From the NCBI GenBank assembly GCA_001604035.1, contig LVAK01000020.1:1-59106 (forward strand): a stretch of 59,106 nt of DNA. Direction: 5' to 3'. Below the pieces are notes generated by a model, which had not been told where the DNA came from, searched no databases, and saw only the letters and a list, made by a program, of their open reading frames with translations. This DNA comes from Clostridiales bacterium Firm_05 (GTDB taxonomy: Bacteria > Bacillota > Clostridia > Oscillospirales > Ruminococcaceae). Each line of letters begins with the position of its first letter. The stretch's first letter is position 1. Both the position numbers and the translations under genes were made by a program. Below, one piece after another: positions 36,610-44,790 of this stretch.

Positions 36610-38632
36610 TTTCCCTGAGGCAGCCCATAAGGCTGAGTTTTTAAGAGAACATGGTGTTCCCGCCGAAGAAGAAATACGCCGGCATTTCATACCGATACCG
36701 CTCAGGATAACCGCTGCCGCAGCAGCCTGTGCACTTGCCGTTGGGCTCTGGAATATAGGCAAAGATCCTGCTTTGAGACTACATAATAACAGCGATAGCA
36801 GTATTATAACTACATATGAACAGGGTACATCGGATAGTAATATATCTGCACCCGATATACCGGTCATGACAACAACAGCAGTATCCCAGTCTGTGATAAC
36901 GATAACAACTGCATCAGAAGATACCTCATCAAATAATGCAATGACCGCATCAACTGCTGCAGCATCTGCCATGAATGATATAGAAAACCAGAGTAATAAC
37001 ACAGCGCCTGTAATAAGTCAGCCTCCGAAAAAAACAAATAAAGTCCCTGCGGCAGCAACAACTGCCGCAAATCCCGGGACTGTTGTTTCTACCACAGTCA
37101 GTGCAAATAGCACTGATGAGTATGAAAGGAGCATTATTATGAAAAAGGTATCATTGTTCCTGTCTGGCGCTCTTGCAGCAAATTCTTTTATTATCCCTGC
37201 CGCAAGTGCTGAATATAAGCTTGAGACACAGCAGTATAAAAATGAGAAACCATACCTTGAAATGATGGATGAAGGAAAGCTTGATACAGATATAAACAAG
37301 GACGGAAAATTTGATCTGATCGATTGCCGTCTGTTGGATTGGTATACAACGAGAGAGTTTTATGAAGACACAGTTCTCGATATAACTCCGGAGATCATAG
37401 CCAATATCGAAAAGATCGGCGACTATGACGGGGACGGAGAAATAAGCTGGTTCGACTCAGAGGTTCTCATGCATCACTTCATGCTGAATAATGACGTCAG
37501 CTATGATTACTGTGATCCGACATTTTATGATCCGGATTTTGTTCCGGTGCCATTAGATCTGGGTGGACTGACCTATGTTGCGAACGCAACTGCCGATTAT
37601 ATGTTTGCTGAGAGTTTCTTCTGTAGAATGAACAATATCAGTGCCGGATATACAGCACTTGAAAAGTTTATAGATAACGGCGGTATGGATCTTGATGTAA
37701 ATGAGGATGGAAAGGTTGATATAAAGGATTATCTTTACTTTTCTGTTTTTGCAGAGGAAAGGCCGGACAACATTGTTCTTCCGGAAAATATTAGGGAGCG
37801 GGTTCGTGAAGAATACTTCAAGATTCCGCATATGGAGACTTGCTTCCATAATGTGAGAACTTCGATACGTGGCTTTATATCCGGATATTTTGCTTCACAC
37901 CTTACCCTTATGCCGGAGTATTTTGAAAACGATTTCTATGATTCGATCGTTAACGGATCAAGCGAGTATTGGCCAGGCAGTTCACTTAAACAGGGCGCAA
38001 TAGCCATGGGTATCGAATCGGATGAATATGAAGAATTCAGGATAGATGAAGACCTGTTCAAGGAATGTCTGGTAAATTACTATATGGATGTTAAAAACGG
38101 CAGGGCTGCTGCTCCGGATGTAAATATGGATGGCAGATTAGATGAGGCTGATATTAAGGTATCCTCTATATTCTTTGGAGATAAGGTAATGGGGAATACC
38201 GCTGCTGAAAGCGAGCTCCCAGAAAACGTATGGAACAACTTCGCAAATAACTGCGATTTCAGCGGAAACGGCACGAGCGGTGATATATATGATATAATGA
38301 TCGTGCAGGTATATCTGTACCTGACAGATGACAGCGCTTTGATATCATCTTCCGCAAATGTGAATGCCAGAACATTCAGTACCGGAATGTCAGCAGACGA
38401 AGTATATGATATGCTTGCCGACACAGATATAGACCGTTCAGGCGATGCAGACAGCGACGGTAAAATGAAGATGAATGACGCAGTCCTGGTAATGCAGACA
38501 ATTTCCAATGCCGATACATATCAGCTTACATCAAAGGGCAGATTCAACGCCGATGTAAACAATACAGGCGACGGAATAACTCCGAATGACGCTCTCGGCA
38601 TACAGAAAGCACTCTTAGGCCTTGAGCCCTGA
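36569..38632 (+). CDS. Anti-sigma-like membrane N-terminus fused in frame to multi-EF-hand/dockerin secreted protein (paralogous architecture to 24753-26993)
   Basis: Overlaps sigma 3' end by 41 nt; SD GAGGAGG; TM ITAAAAACALAVGLWNI; Ser/Thr linker; [103 protein letters not shown]. Confidence 0.78.
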   Translation: MKKRLKKAIQESFDFPEAAHKAEFLREHGVPAEEEIRRHFIPIPLRITAAAAACALAVGLWNIGKDPALRLHNNSDSSIITTYEQGTSDSNISAPDIPVMTTTAVSQSVITITTASEDTSSNNAMTASTAAASAMNDIENQSNNTAPVISQPPKKTNKVPAAATTAANPGTVVSTTVSANSTDEYERSIIMKKVSLFLSGALAANSFIIPAASAEYKLETQQYKNEKPYLEMMDEGKLDTDINKDGKFDLIDCRLLDWYTTREFYEDTVLDITPEIIANIEKIGDYDGDGEISWFDSEVLMHHFMLNNDVSYDYCDPTFYDPDFVPVPLDLGGLTYVANATADYMFAESFFCRMNNISAGYTALEKFIDNGGMDLDVNEDGKVDIKDYLYFSVFAEERPDNIVLPENIRERVREEYFKIPHMETCFHNVRTSIRGFISGYFASHLTLMPEYFENDFYDSIVNGSSEYWPGSSLKQGAIAMGIESDEYEEFRIDEDLFKECLVNYYMDVKNGRAAAPDVNMDGRLDEADIKVSSIFFGDKVMGNTAAESELPENVWNNFANNCDFSGNGTSGDIYDIMIVQVYLYLTDDSALISSSANVNARTFSTGMSADEVYDMLADTDIDRSGDADSDGKMKMNDAVLVMQTISNADTYQLTSKGRFNADVNNTGDGITPNDALGIQKALLGLEP
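37139..38632 (+). CDS. Putative internal in-frame start: secreted multi-EF-hand/dockerin protein (497 aa)
   Basis: GAAAGGAG-CATTATT-ATG, 7-nt spacing, then MKKVSLFLSGALAANSFIIPAASA-EYKL signal peptide. Confidence 0.6.
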   Translation: MKKVSLFLSGALAANSFIIPAASAEYKLETQQYKNEKPYLEMMDEGKLDTDINKDGKFDLIDCRLLDWYTTREFYEDTVLDITPEIIANIEKIGDYDGDGEISWFDSEVLMHHFMLNNDVSYDYCDPTFYDPDFVPVPLDLGGLTYVANATADYMFAESFFCRMNNISAGYTALEKFIDNGGMDLDVNEDGKVDIKDYLYFSVFAEERPDNIVLPENIRERVREEYFKIPHMETCFHNVRTSIRGFISGYFASHLTLMPEYFENDFYDSIVNGSSEYWPGSSLKQGAIAMGIESDEYEEFRIDEDLFKECLVNYYMDVKNGRAAAPDVNMDGRLDEADIKVSSIFFGDKVMGNTAAESELPENVWNNFANNCDFSGNGTSGDIYDIMIVQVYLYLTDDSALISSSANVNARTFSTGMSADEVYDMLADTDIDRSGDADSDGKMKMNDAVLVMQTISNADTYQLTSKGRFNADVNNTGDGITPNDALGIQKALLGLEP

Positions 38633-38643
38633 ATCCGGCATAA

Positions 38644-39005
38644 AAAGTATCGCCCTAACTGTGATACTTATATTGAAGGTTTACGGCAGTTATTGAGGGA
38701 AACCCTTTTGAAAAAGGGTTCCTCTGACGGAGGCGGTCCCCTCTGTCACGGTGTGACATCTCCCCGCACTGCGGGGAGTCACCCTCAAACTCCCTTCCTA
38801 AAACTTTCAGTTTTGATTTTTCCCCATATAGGGCGCAGCCATGCAAACTTGCACGGCTTTTTTATTTTCAAGCGCCCTATATGGGGAAAAATAAGATTAA
38901 AAGTCTTTGGAAAGGGGTTCGGGGAAGAACCTTTCCTCAGAAAGGTTTTCCCCGAGTAATTACCATATACTTTCATATAAGCATCACAGTTAGGGCGATA
39001 CTTTT
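38644..39005. repeat. Palindromic/MITE-like element, copy B
   Basis: Terminal inverted repeats AAAAGTATCGCCCTAACTGTGAT / ATCACAGTTAGGGCGATACTTTT; inner palindrome CCCCATATAGGGCGC...GCGCCCTATATGGGG; CCCCTCTGTCACGGTGTGACATCTCCCC block. Confidence 0.85.
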
Positions 39006-39008
39006 TTA

Positions 39009-40589
39009 TTACTTTTTCTTAGCGAGGTACTTAAAGAAGAATGAATCCTCATACTCTCCGAAGAAGTTATTTCTGAAGCCGTCCTCAAAGAGGTCTATAT
39101 GTTCGGCTTCTATAGCGACCTCGGGGTTATTGCCGTGGTCGATAGTAGTATTGACAGATCTGACGATCTCGTGGTAAGCAGTAAGTCCTCCCACGGAGAG
39201 CAGAATGATTATAGCAGCAGTCTGCTTGATATCCTTGGCCTTGCTTGATTCAGCCAGAGCGCTCATAATGAGTATGAACAGGACGACAAGTCCGGGAATG
39301 GATGCACGCATTACAAAGTCGATGTGGGGACCGAAGCTTATCATCGGAACTATGAGCAGTGTTGCCATTGATACCCAGTAAAGGGGATCACGCTTCTTTC
39401 TTGTATAGATAGCGAAATAGTATACCATGAATTCAAGGAATATAAATAACAGATATGACATTCTGTACCTGTCCATTTCGGTTTTGCGGAAACCGTCTGA
39501 ACTTGAGGAGTTTGATTTCAGGAACAGGAACGACAGCAGAGCCATCATTACGCCGCAGACGGCATTCTGTATGGTAAAGGCTTCCTTAGCGATAGCAATG
39601 GCGTTATCCTTGAACACTTTTTTCTTGTCATAGGACTGGATTATGCGTCTGATACCTATGCAGGCGAGTATAGGCAGCATACCAATCGACGGCAGTGTAC
39701 ATCCCATAAAGCTGAATGCATAGATGAATATGATCGAGCGGTTATCCTTCTGATGCAGCAGCAGGAGCGTTATCACCCATGCGGGGATAGCCTGATTGAA
39801 TACCCAGAAGAGCTGGGTTGTCATTGATGACATCTGGAAGCCGGGCGCCCAGTTTTCAAGGTGGTTGCTTGTGAACCAGAGATGGCCGGTGGAGTTGAAG
39901 AGCACGAAATCTCCGACAGCGTCAAGTCCGCTGAAGCAGATGAAAGCCAGGACTATCCACGGCGAGAACTTCTTGAGGAGACCTGAGATAAGAGTCATTA
40001 CCAGGAGAACTCCGGCCACGCACCAGTAGAAAAGGAAAGTATAAGCTGCTTGCATTCCCCATACCTTTCCGACGCAGGCAGCAGGGAGCCAGAGTGCAAA
40101 GTAGTATATCATTGCTACCGGCTTCTGGAAATAGGGCTGAGTGTCAGTGATGATGACAGGCCAGTCATTGTCCACCAGCTTTTCGAGGATGCCGTTTCTC
40201 CACATATGGTCATAGTTCTGGAAAGCGAATCCGCCTATACCTGAGAGGTATACCCAGATGACAGCCATTGCAGCCATGAGGGCAAGCTTCGGGAGATTTG
40301 CACAGGTTATCTGTGATACGTCCATTTTCGGGGCGCTTTTCAATGCAAGCAGGAGGCCTGCTGTAAGTACAGCAAACATCAGCATTGCAACAGGAGTTTT
40401 CAGCCAGCCGAAGAAGAATATATACATAGGTATTGCAAGATAGATATATCCTAACTGAATGGGAAGGCTTGATGAATCTTTTTTATTAAATTTGGATATT
40501 TTCTTTTTGAATGTTCCGAAAATATCGGTCTTAGGCTTATCAGCCTCTTTTTCAGCTTTTTTTGCTGGAGTTTTCTTTGTTTCAGCCAT
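39009..40589 (-). CDS. Polytopic membrane protein, possible polyprenyl-P-sugar-dependent glycosyltransferase
   Basis: Many TM segments, K/A/E-rich cytosolic N-terminus; immediately downstream of UbiA and HAD genes; start MAETKK after GGAAAGGATAATAAA. Confidence 0.5.
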   Translation of the reverse strand: MAETKKTPAKKAEKEADKPKTDIFGTFKKKISKFNKKDSSSLPIQLGYIYLAIPMYIFFFGWLKTPVAMLMFAVLTAGLLLALKSAPKMDVSQITCANLPKLALMAAMAVIWVYLSGIGGFAFQNYDHMWRNGILEKLVDNDWPVIITDTQPYFQKPVAMIYYFALWLPAACVGKVWGMQAAYTFLFYWCVAGVLLVMTLISGLLKKFSPWIVLAFICFSGLDAVGDFVLFNSTGHLWFTSNHLENWAPGFQMSSMTTQLFWVFNQAIPAWVITLLLLHQKDNRSIIFIYAFSFMGCTLPSIGMLPILACIGIRRIIQSYDKKKVFKDNAIAIAKEAFTIQNAVCGVMMALLSFLFLKSNSSSSDGFRKTEMDRYRMSYLLFIFLEFMVYYFAIYTRKKRDPLYWVSMATLLIVPMISFGPHIDFVMRASIPGLVVLFILIMSALAESSKAKDIKQTAAIIILLSVGGLTAYHEIVRSVNTTIDHGNNPEVAIEAEHIDLFEDGFRNNFFGEYEDSFFFKYLAKKK

Positions 40590-40593
40590 TTTA

Positions 40594-41163
40594 TTATCCT
40601 TTCCGGACATCCCATTCGGTCAGATGTCCTTTGCGGCACAGAAAAGCCTTTTCAGCCAGCTCTGCCATTGGCAGGTCTGACAGCGAATCGGAATAGAAAC
40701 CGCTGACGGTCTCATCGGGATATATCTCCCGGAAACGCTTTACCTTTTCTTTGCCCTTGCAGTTTTCACTGCTGAATTTTCCTGTTTTCATATCCACCTC
40801 TGAGGCGATAAGCTTCTGTATCCCCAGTTCCTTTGCCGGTATCTCAAGCAGGAATGAAGGGGAAGCTGATATCACAACGTCGGTGTCCTGTTTCTGTGCA
40901 GTATACCATGGCATTATCTTCCGGAGGTTCTTCTTCCAGAAGAGCTGTACATCGTTCTGTACATCCGGGACAGATGAGAGGAAGCGGAAGAATATCTCCT
41001 TCCACTCTTTCGTGGAGCATTTCCCCAGCTTATGCTTTACCGCAGCAGTACAGGCCGCCGGAAAGAAGCGAACCATACCGGGGTGGCGTTTCAGCATGAA
41101 GAGGTAAAAATCAACAGTGCTGTCGCCTTTGTAGATAGTACCGTCAAAATCGTATACGTTCAC
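40594..41163 (-). CDS. HAD-IB family phosphatase
   Basis: MNVYDFDGTIYKGDSTVDFYLFMLKR; VVISASPSFLLEIPAKELG; VSGFYSDSLSDLPMAELAEKAFL. Confidence 0.88.
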   Translation of the reverse strand: MNVYDFDGTIYKGDSTVDFYLFMLKRHPGMVRFFPAACTAAVKHKLGKCSTKEWKEIFFRFLSSVPDVQNDVQLFWKKNLRKIMPWYTAQKQDTDVVISASPSFLLEIPAKELGIQKLIASEVDMKTGKFSSENCKGKEKVKRFREIYPDETVSGFYSDSLSDLPMAELAEKAFLCRKGHLTEWDVRKG

Positions 41164-42031
41164 TCAGCACCTCCGGGAAATAGATCTGTACGAAGATGAA
41201 GGCGGCATATACTGCGCCCAGCAGAAGCAGCAGCTTGTCTCCCAGGATAACGTCCACAGGATTGCCGTGCTTGTCGCTTTCAAGGTCGTAGGTGTATCTC
41301 ATTATCATAACTATGACCAGCGGAGTGGTGTATATCATACCCGGCAGGGAGCCTGCATCCACGCTCCAGAGGGCATAGAACACAAGGAATATAGCCAGAT
41401 ACATATACATACTGCTGTTCAGGTAGTTCTGTGTATAAAGTCCGAGAACGGAACGGGTGGAGTCGCCGCAGGCTATTTTTTCATTTCTTCGTTTTCCGAA
41501 GGCCATGAAAAGTGAGAGGGCTATTAGGGTAAGGTAGAGCCAGCTTGATATCACGACTTCAGTTATATATGAACCATAGAACATTCTCAGCACAAAGCCT
41601 GAAACGAGAATGACCAGGTCTATTACCGGTTTATTTTTCCAGGACTTGCTGTACATGAAGTTCAGCAGAAGATAGAGCAAAGGAATCAGTCCGCCCGCAC
41701 TTATTCCGCAGATCAGCCAGTTTATGACCAATGCTGCCGCAGTAACTATGCTAAAGAGAACTATGCCTTCGGTCTTTGAGACTGCACCGCTTGCCAGCGG
41801 CCGCTTGCATTTTACCGGATGGAGCCGGTCCTTTTCGATATCGCATAAGTCATTGATGATATATATCGCTGAAGAGCACAGGGCGAACACCAAAAATCCT
41901 GCAGCAAGCTGCACTATGATGTTATCTTTCAGAAAGACGCCGCCGTAGAATGCCGGTATCAGAACGATGAAATTCTTGATCCAGTGCTTGATACGCATGA
42001 GCGTGCAGTAGGATCTGATTTTTCCTATCAT
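41144..42031 (-). CDS. UbiA-family prenyltransferase, decaprenyl-phosphate phosphoribosyltransferase-like
   Basis: MRIKHWIKNFIVLIPAFYGG; INDLCDIEKDRLHPVKCKRPLASGAVS. Confidence 0.83.
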   Translation of the reverse strand: MIGKIRSYCTLMRIKHWIKNFIVLIPAFYGGVFLKDNIIVQLAAGFLVFALCSSAIYIINDLCDIEKDRLHPVKCKRPLASGAVSKTEGIVLFSIVTAAALVINWLICGISAGGLIPLLYLLLNFMYSKSWKNKPVIDLVILVSGFVLRMFYGSYITEVVISSWLYLTLIALSLFMAFGKRRNEKIACGDSTRSVLGLYTQNYLNSSMYMYLAIFLVFYALWSVDAGSLPGMIYTTPLVIVMIMRYTYDLESDKHGNPVDVILGDKLLLLLGAVYAAFIFVQIYFPEVLSERIRF

Positions 42032-42239
42032 ATTCTTCCCCTTGATCTATCGGATTTATTGATATTAAATAAGGACTTTTTGTCACTGACAGACCGGTCC
42101 TGTTATCAATAGTCATACAAATATAATTATATCAATTTTACAGTGCTTTGTCAATAGCAGAAGTGACGGAAACGCCTGTATTTGAAGCCTTCACATATAT
42201 AAGACGTATGAGCATCAGTTTTCTCTTGCAGAAATGAAA

Positions 42240-42275
42240 AAAATCCGGACTTCATACAGAAGTCCGGAAAATATC
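42240..42275. terminator. Hairpin terminator
   Basis: TCCGGACTTCATACAGAAGTCCGGA. Confidence 0.75.
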
Positions 42276-42280
42276 TTATG

Positions 42281-43417
42281 TTATTTTACCTTTGACAGAT
42301 ACTTGCCATCGTCATTCCACTTATAGAGATCTGTTTCAACAAGGAGCTGAAGGTTATCCTTAGTTATAACATAAGGAACGAGCAGATAGGACTGAACGTA
42401 CTTCTTACCATTGTTGTAGGAGCCTGTATCATAGGTAACTTCCATAGGAAGGGAATCTACAAGGCCTGCTGCCGGTACATTTCCTTCGAGGATAGTCTTA
42501 CATACTTCAAATGTTACGAGTGTGAGGTCGTTGAGGTTCTTATATACAGTCATAGCCTGTTTTCCGTCAACGATATTGCGGAGGTTCTCTTCGTCTCCGT
42601 CCTGGCCGGTTATGATAGGCTGATTTGAACCGTTATATGTGGAATCGATAGCCTGAGTAACTCCGAGAGCAGTTGAGTCATTGGAGCAGATCACAGCATC
42701 GAGCTGTGTTCCGGAAGGATAATTGGCATTAAGATTCTTTTCCATATCTTTCTTTGCGTTTTCAGGGAGCCAGTCTGTTGTTGCGACCTGTTCAAATGTA
42801 GTCTTTCCGGATCTGACATTGAGCTTGCCGCTGTCGATGTAGTTTACGAGGGTATCATAAGCCCCGTTGAAGAAATATCTTGCATTGTTATCAGCCAGAT
42901 CGCCGCCGACAAATTCGATGTTGTAAGGGCCGCTCGTATCATCAAGCTGGAGCTGTTCCTTTATATATTCTCCCTGGAGCTTGCCTACCGTAGCATTATC
43001 AAAGGATACATAGTATGTAATAGCTTCTGTACCCATAATGAGTCTGTCATACGAAACAACAGGGATATTCTTTGCCTTTGCGTCATCGAGTGTCTTTGAA
43101 AGTTCTTTTCCGTCAACAGCTGCGATCAGGAGCAGATCAACATCTTTTGATATAAGGCCTATTACATCGTTGTTCTGCTTTGTAGCGTTGTTGTCAGAAT
43201 AAGTAAGGATAACATTGTATCCTGCTTCCTCAAATTTATTTTTGAGAAACTCGCCGTCAGAATTCCAACGCTCAAGGTTCTGAGCCGGCATTGCTATACC
43301 GATAGTTTTATCGCCGGGGTTTGATACAGCAGATTCTGAGCTGGATGAAGTCTTTCCACAGGCTGCGAGGGAGCCGCCCATGACCAATGCTGTTATTGTT
43401 GCAATAACTTTTTTCAT
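42281..43417 (-). CDS. Sugar ABC transporter substrate-binding lipoprotein (ChvE/XylF-like)
   Basis: Lipobox ALVMGGSLAACGK; IGIAMPAQNLERWNSDGEFLKNKFEEAGYNV; PVVSYDRLIMGTEAITYYVSFDN; VICSNDSTALGVTQAI. Confidence 0.9.
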   Translation of the reverse strand: MKKVIATITALVMGGSLAACGKTSSSSESAVSNPGDKTIGIAMPAQNLERWNSDGEFLKNKFEEAGYNVILTYSDNNATKQNNDVIGLISKDVDLLLIAAVDGKELSKTLDDAKAKNIPVVSYDRLIMGTEAITYYVSFDNATVGKLQGEYIKEQLQLDDTSGPYNIEFVGGDLADNNARYFFNGAYDTLVNYIDSGKLNVRSGKTTFEQVATTDWLPENAKKDMEKNLNANYPSGTQLDAVICSNDSTALGVTQAIDSTYNGSNQPIITGQDGDEENLRNIVDGKQAMTVYKNLNDLTLVTFEVCKTILEGNVPAAGLVDSLPMEVTYDTGSYNNGKKYVQSYLLVPYVITKDNLQLLVETDLYKWNDDGKYLSKVK

Positions 43418-43787
43418 ATCTGATTTCCTCCTTAAAATTGTTACCCCCCATAGAATGTCAAAAACATTTTTACATTATTATTCTACACCGAAAAATAGCC
43501 ATTGTCAATATGTTTTGATATATTTTAGTGAAATGAATAACTAAATATATGTCCTTGTGTGCAAACCGACGATGAATTATTAATAGTTGTCAAACAGATA
43601 ATTAAAAAAATATGAATTATCTTGCACAGAGGGATTTTGCCTTATACCGATAGCTTTATATGAAATTGTAACGATTATACCATATGTAATTATTTGAGGA
43701 AATTATATTATGAAAAATTTTTTATCGATCATTCGGAGAAATCTAAAAAAATCTTTACTTATTGTTAATAAAGTAAGTTGATGCTCA

Positions 43788-44405
43788 TTATTTTTTTGTG
43801 GGGGGATCTCTTCTGATGTCCTGATAGAAAAGTCCGTGTTTTGTGCAGTACCAGACCAGTCTGCCGGAGCGGTAAAGCGGGAGATGCACCTGCACTCCCC
43901 ATTCCGGGTACTGTTTGAACAGCATTGCAGCGCTGTCTGAAACATAGGCAACGAAGGAGATATAGTGCTCTTTGGTCATTTCATGCTCCGAGGTCACGGA
44001 CCATTCTCCGCCGATATCTTCTGTAATGAGACGGTCATTATCTTCTGCCTTCTGCGGCTCAAGCGGAGAAAGCTTATTTCCGCAGCAGGTAATATCTGTA
44101 TCCGATGAAGATGTGATGATATTTCCACATTCTTTGCATACGTAAAATCTGAGTTTTTTCATATTTCCTTTCTCTCTTTCATTTTTATTGATCTCCCCTG
44201 TCAGCAGTGAGCGGATATCGGTACCGAAGATATCTGCTATCTGTGAGAGCAGGGAGATGTCAGGGCAGCCGTTGCCGCACTCCCATTTTGATACGGCCTT
44301 ATCGCTGACGTTAAGGCTTTCCGCAAGCTGCTTCTGAGTAAGTCCAGAGGCAGTCCTGAATTTTTTAATAAGTATACCTGTTTTTATCTGATCCAAAATT
44401 ATCAC
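43788..44405 (-). CDS. XRE-family HTH protein fused to a desulfoferrodoxin (superoxide reductase)-like module
   Basis: HTH SGLTQKQLAESLNVSDKAVSKWECG; YVCKECGNIITSSSDTDITCCGNKL (CxxC...CC); SEHEMTKEHYISFVAYV and WYCTKHGLFY. Confidence 0.8.
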   Translation of the reverse strand: MIILDQIKTGILIKKFRTASGLTQKQLAESLNVSDKAVSKWECGNGCPDISLLSQIADIFGTDIRSLLTGEINKNEREKGNMKKLRFYVCKECGNIITSSSDTDITCCGNKLSPLEPQKAEDNDRLITEDIGGEWSVTSEHEMTKEHYISFVAYVSDSAAMLFKQYPEWGVQVHLPLYRSGRLVWYCTKHGLFYQDIRRDPPTKK

Positions 44406-44443
44406 CTCAATGTTATGTGAAGCAGTCCTGTGGCTGTGTTTTT

Positions 44444-44490
44444 ATTCTACACTGTCTCTGCTGAAAAGTCAATCTACGCTCCGTAGATTG
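44444..44490 (-). promoter_or_regulatory. Promoter (TTGACT-17-TAGAAT) and overlapping inverted-repeat operator for HTH-desulfoferrodoxin gene
   Basis: CAATCTACG-CTC-CGTAGATTG perfect 9-bp inverted repeat at 44470-44490, overlapping the minus-strand -35 at 44467-44472. Confidence 0.65.
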
Positions 44491-44508
44491 GTGTTAGACA
44501 GAAGGCAG

Positions 44509-44618
44509 TGGTATAAGCGTGATGCTTATACAGAAGTACATGACAATTACTCGGGGAAAACCTTTCTGAGGAAAGGGTTTACCTCAATAATCGCAGTAAA
44601 CATTCTATATGTATACCA
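44509..44618. repeat. Palindromic intergenic repeat element, copy C
   Basis: TGGTATAAGCGTGATGCTTATACAGAAGTACATGAC...TATACCA; shares ATTACTCGGGGAAAACCTTTCTGAGGAAAGG with copy D. Confidence 0.75.
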
Positions 44619-44790
44619 TGGTTAATACGGCGTTTTTTTGCGGAATGTCACCATTTTACCATTAATGTCATAAAAATAATATACTAAAATGCAGGTATAA
44701 TGTATATTATTCTTGAAATAATTGAACCGTATGCTCATATTTTGGGCAAATAATATGTAGGCGGTTCTTGGATCGAGAGGGAGTAAAATT

